A DNA stretch of 64,000 nt from an uncultured Caulobacteraceae bacterium (GTDB taxonomy: Bacteria; Pseudomonadota; Alphaproteobacteria; Caulobacterales; Caulobacteraceae), in the NCBI GenBank assembly GCA_903923135.1, contig CAIXWN010000168.1:25951-89950 (forward strand), in the 5' to 3' direction. A model generated the notes under the pieces. The model did not search any database. It saw only the letters and a list, made by a program, of their open reading frames with translations, and was not told the DNA's origin. Shown here piece by piece: positions 20,891 to 30,061 of this stretch (its first letter is position 1; every line of letters begins with the position of its first letter). A program made the translations under genes and the position numbers.

Positions 20891-21181
20891 GGGCGCCCCA
20901 GAGCCTGACATCTTCGCCTGCGGTAGGCGTCAGGCCCACCGGTCTCTCTCCGCGCCTTCCCGGAAGGTCCGGTCCAGGACCCGCGTTGCTCCACCGTTGG
21001 TCGCGCTGAGGGCGATGTCGCCTCGCCCTCGCGCCAGGCGGGGTGCTCGACTGTGTGGCGTCTCGCTGATCCTGAATTCGAAACGCCGGGAGGCTCACGG
21101 CCATCGCCTGAGCCGGGACAAAGAAAAAGACCCAGGGCGTCAAGCCCTGGGTCTTCCTGTCAGGACGCCTGCGGTGGGCGG
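20891..21181. other. pucC-pufM convergent intergenic region
   Basis: About 290 bp between the ends of two convergent operons. No pufC cytochrome gene or other open frame with recognisable features is present after pufM. The only structure I can support is the terminator at 21128-21156. Confidence 0.6.
21128..21156 (-). terminator. Rho-independent terminator of the pufBALM operon
   Basis: Perfect 12-bp stem (21128-21139 with 21145-21156) and a 5-nt loop. Read on the minus strand it is followed by CTTTTTCTTT, giving the U-tract of an intrinsic terminator. It lies 26 bp beyond the pufM stop. Confidence 0.88.
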
Positions 21182-22108
21182 CTATTCGGTGAAGGCGTAG
21201 TGGTGGACGACAGCCCAAGTATGCCAGTCGTCGACGACCGTTCCGGTGATCAGGATGCCAATGCCACCGGACAGCGGCGTCAGCACGGCGAACCACCAGG
21301 CCCAGCGGTGAATGGATTCCATGGTGGCGTTGAAGCCCATGGTCCAGCGCCAGAAGAGGGCTGCGCGCTCCGAGGCCGTGCCGCGGTCGGTGATCTGCTC
21401 CACCTCCCGTTCTCCGCCGTAACGGCTGACCGCCAGAATGGTAGCCGCGTGCATGGCGAACAGCAGGGTCGAGCCATAGAGGAACGCGATAGAGAAGCAG
21501 TGGAACGGGTTGTAGAAGAGGTTGCCGTAGCGGATCGAGAACGCGTTCACCCAGTCGAGGTGAGGGAATATGCCGAACGGCACCGCCTCACTCCAGCTGC
21601 CCATGAGGACGGGCCGGATGAAGCCCAGGACGAGGTACAGCCAGATGGCCGAGGCGAAAGCCCAGGCCACATGCGTGCCAAGTCCGAGAGCCTTGGCTCG
21701 CAGGTAGGTCCGGACCCACCAGAGCAGCAGGGACGCGGTCAGGAACAACCCGGTGATAAGCCACCACCCGCCGTGTTCTAGCGGCGGGAACACCGCCAGT
21801 CCGTATTCGGGGGCGGGTGGCTGTAGGCCCAGCCACGGCAGTTGCCGAAGGAACTCGGCGAAGTTCCACTTCACCGAGGCGAGCATGTTCAGCCCGATGA
21901 TCTCGAAGGCGATGAAGCCGAAGAAGATCGAGGCGCAACCCGTGAGCCCCAGGTAGATCGGGCCGACCTGCGAGGCGCCCAGAATCCCGAGCAGGCGGAA
22001 GAAGAACGGACGCCCGCTCCGCGCGAGTTCGGCGCGCGCCAGCGGCACGCCCATTTCTGCGGGGCCGACAACCTGAACCTGGGTGAAGATGTTTTGATAT
22101 CTTGCCAT
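21182..22108 (-). CDS. pufM: Photosynthetic reaction centre M subunit
   Basis: A 308-residue integral membrane subunit of the type II reaction centre. It shows the expected five membrane helices, [11 protein letters not shown], and [15 protein letters not shown] with bacteriochlorophyll His ligands, and a [17 protein letters not shown] segment carrying His ligands for the non-haem iron/quinone site. The start is [16 protein letters not shown] at 22108, the family N-terminus, with AAGGGA upstream; an earlier in-frame codon (22132) would overlap pufL. It is the last gene of the operon: no pufC follows, so the cytochrome donor must be soluble or encoded elsewhere. Confidence 0.96.
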   Translation of the reverse strand: MARYQNIFTQVQVVGPAEMGVPLARAELARSGRPFFFRLLGILGASQVGPIYLGLTGCASIFFGFIAFEIIGLNMLASVKWNFAEFLRQLPWLGLQPPAPEYGLAVFPPLEHGGWWLITGLFLTASLLLWWVRTYLRAKALGLGTHVAWAFASAIWLYLVLGFIRPVLMGSWSEAVPFGIFPHLDWVNAFSIRYGNLFYNPFHCFSIAFLYGSTLLFAMHAATILAVSRYGGEREVEQITDRGTASERAALFWRWTMGFNATMESIHRWAWWFAVLTPLSGGIGILITGTVVDDWHTWAVVHHYAFTE

Positions 22109-22122
22109 GGTAAAAGAGTCCC

Positions 22123-22947
22123 TTAGCCCCAAATCGGAAGGTTACGCCACCAGTTCCACCATTCCGGCCAGCCTTGTGACCAGACTGGACCACTGATGAC
22201 AATGCACACCGCGCTGAAGAACACCGCCGCGAGCGCAAGGAACAGGCCAAGACGGTGAATTCCCAGGGTTCCGACCGAGTAACCCATGATATCCCGGAAG
22301 AACGAATCTTCGTGTTCGGGAGTCTTAACTTCCTCGCCCTTGCCCGGGTTCGACGCCGACAGGATCAGCGATCCGTGCAGACCAAGCGCGAACGTCGTTG
22401 TGAAGAACAACGAGATGGCGATCATGTGTGCCGGATTATAGTGAAAATTCACGTACTTGTAGCCGGTGTTCGATACCCACTCGAGGTGGCTGAAAATCCC
22501 GTAGGGAAAGCCGTAGCCCCAGGCGCCCAACAGGATCGGCCGGATCACTTCCAGGGTGAAATAGGCGAAGATCGCCATGCTGAACGCGACCGGCACATGC
22601 AGCCCTATCCCCAATTTCCTGGAAATCTCCACCTCCCGGAGCGCCCAGGATACGAAGGCGCCGAGAGCGAAGAAGGTGATGATCTGCCAAAGGCCGCCCT
22701 TCGCCATCGGCGCGAGGGACAGGCCGTAGGAGACGTCCGGCGGATCGATGCTGATCCGCCAGATGTCCCATGTCGGGCCCATGGCCGCGCCGTACACGAT
22801 CAGGGCCGTGCCGACCATGGTGCACAGGGCCGCCGTCACCCCGAAGAAACCGACGTAAAATGGCCCCACCCAGAAGTCGAACAGGTCGCCGCCGATCAGC
22901 GTGCCCCCTCGAACACGATATTTTCTTTCAAAACTCAGCAGGGCCAT
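22123..22947 (-). CDS. pufL: Photosynthetic reaction centre L subunit
   Basis: A 274-residue L subunit that, with PufM, binds the special pair, accessory bacteriochlorophylls, bacteriopheophytins and quinones. Family blocks include [33 protein letters not shown], and [12 protein letters not shown] then [10 protein letters not shown], which carry chlorophyll and iron His ligands. Full length. A GGAGAG site precedes the ATG. A long stem-loop separates it from pufA. Confidence 0.96.
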   Translation of the reverse strand: MALLSFERKYRVRGGTLIGGDLFDFWVGPFYVGFFGVTAALCTMVGTALIVYGAAMGPTWDIWRISIDPPDVSYGLSLAPMAKGGLWQIITFFALGAFVSWALREVEISRKLGIGLHVPVAFSMAIFAYFTLEVIRPILLGAWGYGFPYGIFSHLEWVSNTGYKYVNFHYNPAHMIAISLFFTTTFALGLHGSLILSASNPGKGEEVKTPEHEDSFFRDIMGYSVGTLGIHRLGLFLALAAVFFSAVCIVISGPVWSQGWPEWWNWWRNLPIWG

Positions 22948-23007
22948 GGTCGATCTCTCCGCCCATTGTCTGTCGAAAACGGTGAAACAAAGTTGTGCGC
23001 CGCCGCC

Positions 23008-23052
23008 GGGATACGGGCGACGCCGGTGATCGCCGGCGAGCGTCCGTATCCC
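23008..23052 (-). promoter_or_regulatory. Intercistronic stem-loop between pufA and pufL
   Basis: A 9-bp outer stem (23008-23016 with 23044-23052) encloses a GC-rich inner stem (23021-23026 with 23033-23038). No T-run follows. In Rhodobacter the pufA-pufL hairpin stabilises antenna mRNA and sets the LH1:RC ratio; the position here is the same, so the same role is inferred. Confidence 0.7.
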
Positions 23053-23077
23053 TCACGCACGACGCGATAGCCTGCGC

Positions 23078-23287
23078 CTAAGCGGACGCGGCCGGCGCCC
23101 GCGCCGGATCGAGGTTGGGCGTCAGCGCCGCCGCCGCCGCCGGCTTCTTCGCACCCGGTCCTTCGATCCAGTTGAACCGCGGCGTGCCCAGAACCACGAA
23201 GTGGATCAGCAGCGCCAGGGAAAACAGGAAGGCGAACAGGGCCACGAGAACGCGGCGCGGATCAAAAAGCAGCCAGATTCTCCACAT
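23078..23287 (-). CDS. pufA: LH1 antenna alpha subunit
   Basis: A 69-residue core antenna alpha polypeptide. [18 protein letters not shown], the ALLIHFVVL helix with the bacteriochlorophyll His, and RFNWIEG are classical LH1 alpha features. An Ala/Pro-rich C-terminal tail ([11 protein letters not shown] onward) extends about 26 residues beyond the conserved part; such tails occur in several alphaproteobacteria. A GGAG site precedes the ATG; pufB lies 12 bp upstream. Confidence 0.95.
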   Translation of the reverse strand: MWRIWLLFDPRRVLVALFAFLFSLALLIHFVVLGTPRFNWIEGPGAKKPAAAAALTPNLDPARAPAASA

Positions 23288-23299
23288 AGTCTTTCTCCT

Positions 23300-23530
23300 T
23301 TATGCGAAGTGGCCGAGGGCCGGTTGAAGGGCCATTTTCGCCCCGGTCATCAGTTCGGCGTAGCCTTGAGGGCCAGGAAGCCACGGCCGCCACGACCACA
23401 CCAGGATGTGGGCGGTGATCGCGATCATCACGAAGAGAAAGAAACTCCCCAGGAAAATCCGATGGAATTCTTTCGCCTCGGCCTCGGTGAGGCCGGTCAA
23501 GCTGCCTGTACTCGCATCTCTATCTGCCAT
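23300..23530 (-). CDS. pufB: LH1 antenna beta subunit with C-terminal extension
   Basis: A 76-residue core antenna beta polypeptide. [12 protein letters not shown], the [10 protein letters not shown] helix with the bacteriochlorophyll His and WRPWLP are the conserved elements. LH1 beta chains normally end at or soon after RPW; here about 25 residues ([15 protein letters not shown] onward) continue, ending LGHFA. AGGAGG lies seven bases before the ATG. It is the first antenna gene after bchZ; no pufQ is recognisable between them. Confidence 0.94.
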   Translation of the reverse strand: MADRDASTGSLTGLTEAEAKEFHRIFLGSFFLFVMIAITAHILVWSWRPWLPGPQGYAELMTGAKMALQPALGHFA

Positions 23531-23720
23531 TACTCTTCCTCCTATCCCGCTGCTGCTTGGCCGACCTCCGGACTTGCGTTGACAGCGTTATCCGCCGCGA
23601 CGACCATCATCGCGACATGGTCTGGGGGTCCTTCCGGAACGGCCCCATTTCGGCGCGGACCGGAACGACCAACGGTGGATCGCGGTTCGCAGGGTTGCAG
23701 CGAGGGCCAACCGGGGATTG
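23531..23720 (-). other. bchZ-pufB spacer (190 bp), no pufQ recognised
   Basis: In Rhodobacter this gap holds pufQ and the puf promoter. Here a 60-codon open frame (23542-23724) starts with an ATGA overlap on the bchZ stop, but its sequence has no membrane helix, no PufQ similarity and weaker third-position GC than the neighbours. I see no TGT-N12-ACA operator in the gap. Confidence 0.4.
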
Positions 23721-25175
23721 TCATGCCGGCTGCCCTTCCATCAGGCCCGCCTGGGCCTTCGCCACGTGGTCACGGGTGACAAGCGGGGCGCCTGCGAGAC
23801 GGGCGGTGCGCTCGGCGGCGTCCCTCAGGCGCTTGGCCGCGGAAATCCGAACCAGGACGGGCTGGGCTTCGACGATCCGGTCGAGGGCGGCCTTGGCCGC
23901 TTCGTCCCACGGCAGTTCCTGGTGCCGACGGGCCGGGGTGGCCTCCACGCGGTCCATCTGGGAGGCGAGAGGCAGGATATGGAAGAGGGCGTCGAAGAGC
24001 GCGTTGCAGACTTCCTGGATGAGGTAGGTGGCGCCCGAGTAGCCCATGAACGGCGTGCCGGTGTGACGCCGGATGATCGCGCCGGGGAAGGAGGCCGGAA
24101 TCCAGGTCGCCCTCGACCCGGCTTCCACCATGTACATGCGCTCATTGATGCTGCCGAACATCACCAGGGGCGGTGTCTCGCGAATGGCGCGCTGGACGGC
24201 GGCGTTGTCAGGCTTGATGCCCGCCGTCCGGGAGAACGAGAAGGCGCAGGGCAGGCCCATATCGGTCTCAAGGAAGTTACGCACGCCTCGGGCGTAGGTC
24301 TCGTTGGCCACGATGGCGAAACTGGCTGTGCCGAAGAAATCCTGGGTCACCGAGCGCCAAAGGTCCCAGATCGGCTTGAGCGTGGTGTGTTTTTCCCGCT
24401 CGATGAACGGTTCAGGGTCCAGGCCAAGCAGGTCGCCGAGCTTCCGGAGGAATTTGGTGGTGGATTCAAGGCCGATGGGGGCCTGCAGATACGGGCGCTC
24501 CAGGGCCTCGCACAGTTGCCGGCCGAACTCGCGATACAGGCAGACGTTAACCTCTGCGTCGGCCAGTTTCCGCACATCTGCCAGATGGCTGCCGAGCGGA
24601 AAGACCATGTTGACCTGGGCTCCCACGCCTTCGATCAGGCGGCGGATTTCGGCCAGGTCCGAGGCCATGTTGAACATGCCGTAGGTCGGCCCGATGATGT
24701 TCACCTTGGGGGCGGCGCCCTCCGCCCGCGGCCGCGCCTTGACCGATTTCTTCGGACCGAACTGTGTCCACAGCCAGGTAAGCGCCCGGTTGGCGCTCTG
24801 CCACTGATCCTCGTCGATCGTGCGGGGCAGGAAGCGCTGGATGTTGGTGCCCTCCGGAGTGACGCCGCCGCCGATCATCTCGGCGATGGAGCCGGTCACG
24901 ACAACCGCGGGCAGGTCGGGGTCGAGGGTGCGCCAGGCGCGCTTCATCGCGCCTTCGGTTCCGGTCTGCCCCAGTTCCTCCTCGCCCAGGCCCGTCACCA
25001 CGATGGGCAGTTCATGGGGCGGCAGGCCGTCGGTGTAGTGCAGGACGGAGGTGACTGGCAGGTTCTCGCACCCCACGGGCCCATCGATGATCACCTGCAA
25101 CCCTTTGATCGCCGTGAAGGCGTAGACCGCCCCCCAGTAACCGCCCGCCCGGTCGTGATCGAGGACCAGAGTCAC
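23721..25175 (-). CDS. bchZ: Chlorophyllide a reductase subunit Z
   Basis: A 484-residue subunit of the nitrogenase-like chlorophyllide a reductase (COR), which reduces ring B (C7-C8) of chlorophyllide a. With BchY it forms the catalytic component. [20 protein letters not shown] and [10 protein letters not shown] are typical of the family. The C-terminal part has a PCP-red-like region. The GTG start overlaps the bchY stop (GTGA), showing translational coupling. Confidence 0.93.
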   Translation of the reverse strand: MTLVLDHDRAGGYWGAVYAFTAIKGLQVIIDGPVGCENLPVTSVLHYTDGLPPHELPIVVTGLGEEELGQTGTEGAMKRAWRTLDPDLPAVVVTGSIAEMIGGGVTPEGTNIQRFLPRTIDEDQWQSANRALTWLWTQFGPKKSVKARPRAEGAAPKVNIIGPTYGMFNMASDLAEIRRLIEGVGAQVNMVFPLGSHLADVRKLADAEVNVCLYREFGRQLCEALERPYLQAPIGLESTTKFLRKLGDLLGLDPEPFIEREKHTTLKPIWDLWRSVTQDFFGTASFAIVANETYARGVRNFLETDMGLPCAFSFSRTAGIKPDNAAVQRAIRETPPLVMFGSINERMYMVEAGSRATWIPASFPGAIIRRHTGTPFMGYSGATYLIQEVCNALFDALFHILPLASQMDRVEATPARRHQELPWDEAAKAALDRIVEAQPVLVRISAAKRLRDAAERTARLAGAPLVTRDHVAKAQAGLMEGQPA

Positions 25176-26737
25176 GTGCCCACCGCCTCTTCCTGGGCCC
25201 GCAGGGCCGCGGCGGTCTTGGCGTAGCGCGCCTTGAATTCCGGCCGGTCCGACGGCGTCTCTTCCCAGACGCCGGTGGCGTGGCCGACGCCGACGCCGTC
25301 GAAGAACGCGCTCATGTGATCGAAACGGCCCTTGTTGGCGAGGGCGGCGTTGATCACCTGGGCAAGGGATCCGGCGCCGGCTGGTCCCATGAGCGGGCGG
25401 GCCGAGATGAGGTTGGTGAAATAGAGCGCCGGGATCGACTTCTGTTTGGCGTGCTGCACCACCGGCGTGGTGCCGATCGCCAGATCCGGACCAAAAGTCT
25501 CGACAGCGGCGATATCCTGTTCAAGCGAGGCGCGGAACTGCACCTTCACACCGCGGGATTCCAACCAGTCACGGTCGGGCTCGGACCATGGCGTCCGCGG
25601 GCAGGCCGTGCCGACGTAGGGGACATCGGCGCCGCTCTCGATCAGCAGCCGGGCCACCAGAAGCTCAGACCCTTCGTAGCCGCTGACGGTCACCCGCCCG
25701 CGAATCGGGGCGGCGGCCAGCGCAGCCTGGATGGCCGGCAGGAAGCGGTTCTTGGAGGCGTCGACGTGGCTCTGTGCGACGCCACAGGCCTGACCTATGG
25801 CGTCAAGCCAGGCGGCCGTCCCGTCTCGACCGACCGGCGCCGATCCGACGATGGCGCGCCCGGCCGCGGAGAACTCCCGCACCGAGGCCGTATAGAAGGG
25901 ATGGATCGCCGCCACTGCGGCGCAATCCAGGGCGGCGTAGAGCTCGCGCCATTCGCGGGTGGGCACGACCGGCCCGGCGGCCAGACCCAGTGGGGCCAGC
26001 ATCATGCCCACGCCCACCGGATCGGCGGGGAACATCTCGCCCAGGAGGGTTATGGTGGGCTTGTCGGCCTTCTCGCGCGGCGCCGCCACCGGCCCCTGCT
26101 CCGCCTCGGTGCGGGCGTACTTCAGCATGGCGCCGGCCAGCACGTCCTTCGCCTCGGCATGGGTCGGCACGCCGAAGCCGGGCACGTCTATGCCGACGAT
26201 CCGGACGCCGTTGATTTCCTTGGGCAGCAGTTGCAGGGGTACGCCCGAGGCCGTCGGGACGCAGAGATTGGTGATCACCACCGTGTCGTAGAGTTCCGGG
26301 TCGGCAAGCTGGAAGACCGCCTCGCGAATGTCCTCGAACAGCTTGCCGGTGACCAGGGTCTCCGAGTTGAACGGCACATAGCCCACCGTGCGCCGTGCGC
26401 CATAGAAGTGGGAGGTGAAGGTCAGGCCATAGACGCAGCAGGCCGAGCCCGAAAGAATCGTCGCTGTGCGCCGCATCCGCAGGCCCACCCGCAGGGATCC
26501 GAAGGCCGGGCACATGCTCTGCGGCTGATCGTGCGGCCCCTTGGGATAGTCGGCCGCGTAGCGCTCGAGCAGTTCGGTCTTTCCGGCCGCCGAGGCGGCC
26601 TGACGCAAGGTGTCGGCTCCGCCGTGGCACCCCTCCGCGCCGGCGACCGCCGAGCCCGACACTGGCCTCTCCGCGGTCGCGACGGATTCGGCGGCGTGCC
26701 CGTCATTGCTGGAGTCGGCGAAGAGATATTTTCTCAT
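25172..26737 (-). CDS. bchY: Chlorophyllide a reductase subunit Y
   Basis: About 521 residues, partner of BchZ in the COR catalytic heterotetramer. [16 protein letters not shown] and [20 protein letters not shown] carry the Cys residues expected to help bind the 4Fe-4S cluster, followed by [19 protein letters not shown]. The start is MRKYLF at 26737, with GAGGG seven bases upstream and 7 bp after the bchX stop. Confidence 0.93.
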   Translation of the reverse strand: MRKYLFADSSNDGHAAESVATAERPVSGSAVAGAEGCHGGADTLRQAASAAGKTELLERYAADYPKGPHDQPQSMCPAFGSLRVGLRMRRTATILSGSACCVYGLTFTSHFYGARRTVGYVPFNSETLVTGKLFEDIREAVFQLADPELYDTVVITNLCVPTASGVPLQLLPKEINGVRIVGIDVPGFGVPTHAEAKDVLAGAMLKYARTEAEQGPVAAPREKADKPTITLLGEMFPADPVGVGMMLAPLGLAAGPVVPTREWRELYAALDCAAVAAIHPFYTASVREFSAAGRAIVGSAPVGRDGTAAWLDAIGQACGVAQSHVDASKNRFLPAIQAALAAAPIRGRVTVSGYEGSELLVARLLIESGADVPYVGTACPRTPWSEPDRDWLESRGVKVQFRASLEQDIAAVETFGPDLAIGTTPVVQHAKQKSIPALYFTNLISARPLMGPAGAGSLAQVINAALANKGRFDHMSAFFDGVGVGHATGVWEETPSDRPEFKARYAKTAAALRAQEEAVGT

Positions 26738-26744
26738 GCCGCCC

Positions 26745-27734
26745 TCACACTGCGTCGTAGATGACTTCGAGGGTGCGCGGCTCGGCGAAGACGCCGCCGC
26801 GCATGTCGGCCTGGGTCGCCGGCCTAAGCACGAAGTCGCCGCCCGTCTGGTCCGGCGCGAACAGTCCGAGCAGGCCATCCTGTGTCAGGGGCTTCGGCCG
26901 CACCGGAGGGGCGTTGGCCACGTTCACGGCCAGCGCCTCGAAGAGCGGTCCCCAGCGCTCGCCAGGCCGGCCGATAATCTGGTAGTTGGCCGATTTGCGA
27001 CGGATGTCCTCGTCCGCCGGAATCGCCGCCAGTACGGGGATGCCGACGGTGTCGGCGAAGGCCTGGGCCTCACCGGTGCCATCGTCCTTATTGATCAGCA
27101 TGCCTGCCACGCCGACGTTGCCGCCGAGCTTGCGGAAGTACTCCACGGCCGAGCAGACGTTGTTGGCCACATAGAGCGACTGAAGGTCGTTGGATCCGAC
27201 CACGATCACCTTCTGGCACATGTCCCTGGCGATCGGCAGGCCGAAGCCGCCGCAAACCACGTCGCCGAGGAAATCCAGCAGAACGTAGTCGAAGCCCCAG
27301 TCGTGAAAGCCCAGTTTTTCCAGAAGCTCAAAGCCGTGAATGATGCCCCGCCCGCCGCAACCCCGGCCGACTTCCGGTCCGCCCAGCTCCATGGCGAAGA
27401 CGCCGTCGCGGGTGAAGCAGACGTCCTCGATCCGCACCTCCTCGCCGGCCAGCTTCTTCTTCGCCGAGGTTTCGATGATCGTCGGACAGGACTTGCCGCC
27501 GAAGAGAAGTGACGTGGTGTCCGATTTCGGGTCGCAGCCGATCAGCAGCACGCGTTTGCCCTGCTGGGCCATCATGTAGCTGAGATTAGACAGGGCGAAG
27601 CTCTTGCCGCTGCCGCCCTTGCCATAGATGGCGATGACCTGGGTCTCCTTGGTCACCGGCCCGCTGTGCGCCGGGTCCGGCTCGATCGCCGCCTCCTGCC
27701 GAAGAGCACGATTGACGATCAGTGTAACAGTCAT
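26745..27734 (-). CDS. bchX: Chlorophyllide a reductase iron protein subunit X
   Basis: A 329-residue NifH-like ATPase that delivers electrons to BchYZ. The P-loop YGKGGSGKSFALSNL starts near residue 37, GCDPKSDTTSLLFGG follows, and the cluster Cys lie in GRGCGGRG and DVVCGGFG. Length fits BchX (longer than BchL). First gene of bchXYZ, with its own promoter and two PpsR-type operators in the 248-bp gap to bchC. Confidence 0.95.
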   Translation of the reverse strand: MTVTLIVNRALRQEAAIEPDPAHSGPVTKETQVIAIYGKGGSGKSFALSNLSYMMAQQGKRVLLIGCDPKSDTTSLLFGGKSCPTIIETSAKKKLAGEEVRIEDVCFTRDGVFAMELGGPEVGRGCGGRGIIHGFELLEKLGFHDWGFDYVLLDFLGDVVCGGFGLPIARDMCQKVIVVGSNDLQSLYVANNVCSAVEYFRKLGGNVGVAGMLINKDDGTGEAQAFADTVGIPVLAAIPADEDIRRKSANYQIIGRPGERWGPLFEALAVNVANAPPVRPKPLTQDGLLGLFAPDQTGGDFVLRPATQADMRGGVFAEPRTLEVIYDAV

Positions 27735-27905
27735 GACCCATCCCCCCAGATGACGCCTTCAGGCGTCGGTGTTCCGCGCCGAAAGACGCGTCCGCAGGCC
27801 CCCGCCGCCTTGGACGCCGAACCTGTCGTTTCGTTCAGAACGCCGAGGGAAGCGATCATGTCCCGTTCCGGTAGCGGTTTGCGTGCCACTCTAACGAAGT
27901 CCGAG

Positions 27906-27923
27906 TGTCAAACTAAATTGACG
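27906..27923. promoter_or_regulatory. PpsR/CrtJ-type operator 2 at bchX (TGT-N12-ACG)
   Basis: TGT at 27906-27908 and ACG at 27921-27923, 12 bases between. It covers the -10 box of the minus-strand bchX promoter. Its centre is 26 bp from the other bchX operator, the same spacing as at pucB. Confidence 0.6.
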
Positions 27924-27937
27924 GTCAAAGTTGTCAA
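27910..27937 (-). promoter_or_regulatory. bchX promoter, TTGACA-N16-TAGTTT
   Basis: On the minus strand TTGACA (27937-27932) and TAGTTT (27915-27910) are separated by 16 bp. Both boxes lie inside PpsR-type operators in the same phase as at pucB, which makes the assignment mutually supporting. Confidence 0.6.
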
Positions 27938-27949
27938 TCACAATGTACG
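27932..27949. promoter_or_regulatory. PpsR/CrtJ-type operator 1 at bchX (TGT-N12-ACG)
   Basis: TGT at 27932-27934 and ACG at 27947-27949. Read on the minus strand its last six bases form the -35 hexamer TTGACA of the bchX promoter, so occupancy by the repressor would exclude polymerase. Confidence 0.6.
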
Positions 27950-27982
27950 TCTGGACGGTGTTCATTGCCGCCGGTGGGCCGG

Positions 27983-28924
27983 TCAAGCGGCCTCCCGCCA
28001 GTCGAGCACCAGCTTCAGACACAAGGGGTCGCCGAAGGCGGTGCGGTAGGCCGCGTCGGCGCTCGCTGCGGGCACGCGGTTGGTGATCAGGCCGTCCAGG
28101 GACAGCGCCCCGGATTCGATCAGGCCTGTTGTCGCCGCCAGGTCCGCCGGCGCCCACTCCGCGGCGACCCGCAGGCGGGCCTCCCGCATGAACGCGGGCG
28201 GAAAATCGAAGGTCAGGGGCTGATCGTAGAAACCCGCCAGAACCACTTCGCCGCCGCGGGCCAGGCGCGAGATCAGCGCACCCAGCAGCCTCGAATCGCC
28301 GCTGACGTCATAGATCGCCCGGTAGTCGCGCCGCTCGTCCTGTTCCGGGTCGATGACGACGTAGCCCGTGGCGCCCTCCCGTCGCAGGGGATTGGTCTCC
28401 CACACCCTCGGCGGCGGCCCGCCGGCGGCGATCGCCAGTCGCGCCAGCAGTCGGCCCAGAACCCCATGACCCACTATCAGGTCGGCGGGCGACCCGTCGC
28501 CCGAGGCCAGGGCGTGTCGCGCGGTCGCTGCAAGGGCGATCAGCACTCCCTGCTCTCCCAGGGATTCGGCTATGGTGACCACCCGCGCGCTCGCCGCCAC
28601 GAGGCGCCGGGCCGCTCCCCCAAAAAGGCCCCTGGCGTCCTTGAAGCCCGAGGACCCGGGCACGAACACGGTCTCCCCGATTCGGCCCCGCGCCGCGCCG
28701 CCGGCGTCGACCACGCGCCCCACCGATTCATAGCCGGGGACCAGGGGGTAACCCAGGCCCGGGAAGGGCGGCATTCGCCCGCTCCAAAGCAGCCTCTCTG
28801 TCCCCGTGCTGATACCGCTCCACTGCACCTCGACGACGACATCGTCATCGGCGGGATCCTTCAGCGCCAGGGTGCGCAGGGACAGCCGTTCGGGCTCCTC
28901 GATGACGACAGCGAGTGTTTCCAA
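27983..28924 (-). CDS. bchC: BchC, hydroxyethyl bacteriochlorophyllide dehydrogenase
   Basis: A 313-residue MDR-type dehydrogenase that oxidises the 3-hydroxyethyl group to 3-acetyl in bacteriochlorophyll a synthesis. It contains [34 protein letters not shown], a stretch typical of BchC, and a Rossmann-like [14 protein letters not shown]. The start is TTG 28924 (giving [11 protein letters not shown]), six bases after GGAG and 13 bp beyond the crtF stop; no ATG or GTG gives the right length, and the long upstream frame overlaps crtF. Confidence 0.88.
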   Translation of the reverse strand: METLAVVIEEPERLSLRTLALKDPADDDVVVEVQWSGISTGTERLLWSGRMPPFPGLGYPLVPGYESVGRVVDAGGAARGRIGETVFVPGSSGFKDARGLFGGAARRLVAASARVVTIAESLGEQGVLIALAATARHALASGDGSPADLIVGHGVLGRLLARLAIAAGGPPPRVWETNPLRREGATGYVVIDPEQDERRDYRAIYDVSGDSRLLGALISRLARGGEVVLAGFYDQPLTFDFPPAFMREARLRVAAEWAPADLAATTGLIESGALSLDGLITNRVPAASADAAYRTAFGDPLCLKLVLDWREAA

Positions 28925-28937
28925 GGCGGTCTCCGGA

Positions 28938-30056
28938 TCAGGGTGTGGCGAGGATGGCGCGCAGCAGAAGCGGCGAGCGCGTGCGCAGCAGACGCGTGCG
29001 GCGAAAGCCCGCGCTGCGCAGCAGGGCGAACAGTTCGTTCGGCGAACGGGCGCGGCCGCGTCCCATGGCCAGCAGGTAGAAAGCGAAGTAGACATCGGCC
29101 ACCCGATCGGGCCGTGGCGCCGCCGACATCGGTTCGGCCACCAGCAGGGCGCCGTCGGCCGGCAGCGCCGCCCGGGCGGCGCGCAGCAGGCGCAGCGCGC
29201 CCGCGTCGTCGTGGTCGTGCAGGATGCGGATCAGCGTTATCAGATCCGCGCCCCTGGGCAGGGGGTCGGCCAGGAAGTCGCCCGAGAACACGCTCGCCCG
29301 GTCCGCCAGGCCCGCGCGCTTCAGGGCCTCCGCCGCGATCCGTGTGACTGCGGGAAGGTCGAAGAGCGACAGTTCAAGGTCTGGCGCGCGCGCGCCGGCG
29401 GCCGTCAGAAACGCGCCCTGGCCGCCCCCGACATCGAGAAGGCGGCGATGGCGGGCGACAGGGTAGGCATCCAGGACGTCGGCGGCGACGCCCGGCTGAC
29501 TGGCGTTCATCAGTTCCGAATAGGCGCGCACGCGGTCCGCATCCGCGTCGGCCGGCAGGGTGGCGGTGGCGTAGGGCCAATAGCGGGCCAGTTCGCCGCC
29601 GCCGGCCTCGCGCCGAAGCAGTCCTACGCAGTCAGCGAGGTCCGCATAGAGGTGCACGTGGTGTTCGACCATCCGGACAAGGCCCGGATTGCCCAGCAGG
29701 GTCGCCCCCTGTGGGCCGAGCGCCCAGCGCGATGGACCCGCCCGGCTCACCAGGCCGAGCGTCGCCCCCGCCGCCAGCAGGCGCTCCAGCGAGGCTTCCG
29801 ACAGGGCGGTGTCTTCCGCCAGGGTTCGCGTGACGGCCGGGCCGGCGGCCAGGCGCTCAAGCAGGCCCAGCCGGATGCAGGCCGCCAGGGTCTGGGAATA
29901 GACGAAGCCCGCCACCAGATCGAACAGGTCCTGGGTTCGCTGTCTGGCGATCTGGCGGGTCATGGGGAAGGCGGCGGCCCAGCGCTGGAAGCGGGGGCTG
30001 GCCAGCCAGCGGTTGCGCCACACGATCCAGCGATCGCGCCATTGCGCTGTCATCAT
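28938..30056 (-). CDS. crtF: CrtF, demethylspheroidene O-methyltransferase
   Basis: A 372-residue SAM-dependent methyltransferase that methylates the tertiary 1-hydroxyl of carotenoids in the spheroidene/spirilloxanthin pathways. N-terminal [26 protein letters not shown] is family-specific; the SAM motif [12 protein letters not shown] is near residue 210, followed by [10 protein letters not shown]. The ATG is 5 bp beyond the crtE stop, so the genes are co-transcribed. Confidence 0.92.
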   Translation of the reverse strand: MMTAQWRDRWIVWRNRWLASPRFQRWAAAFPMTRQIARQRTQDLFDLVAGFVYSQTLAACIRLGLLERLAAGPAVTRTLAEDTALSEASLERLLAAGATLGLVSRAGPSRWALGPQGATLLGNPGLVRMVEHHVHLYADLADCVGLLRREAGGGELARYWPYATATLPADADADRVRAYSELMNASQPGVAADVLDAYPVARHRRLLDVGGGQGAFLTAAGARAPDLELSLFDLPAVTRIAAEALKRAGLADRASVFSGDFLADPLPRGADLITLIRILHDHDDAGALRLLRAARAALPADGALLVAEPMSAAPRPDRVADVYFAFYLLAMGRGRARSPNELFALLRSAGFRRTRLLRTRSPLLLRAILATP

Positions 30057-30061
30057 AGGGA

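Noticed and set aside
23542..23724. A 60-codon frame with ATGA overlap on the bchZ stop, at the pufQ position
   Set aside because: No membrane helix, no PufQ features and weaker codon bias than the neighbours. The overlap alone is not enough; left as a spacer.
23718..25226. A 502-codon plus-strand frame opposite bchZ
   Set aside because: Antisense shadow with biased composition; bchZ is full-length and conserved.
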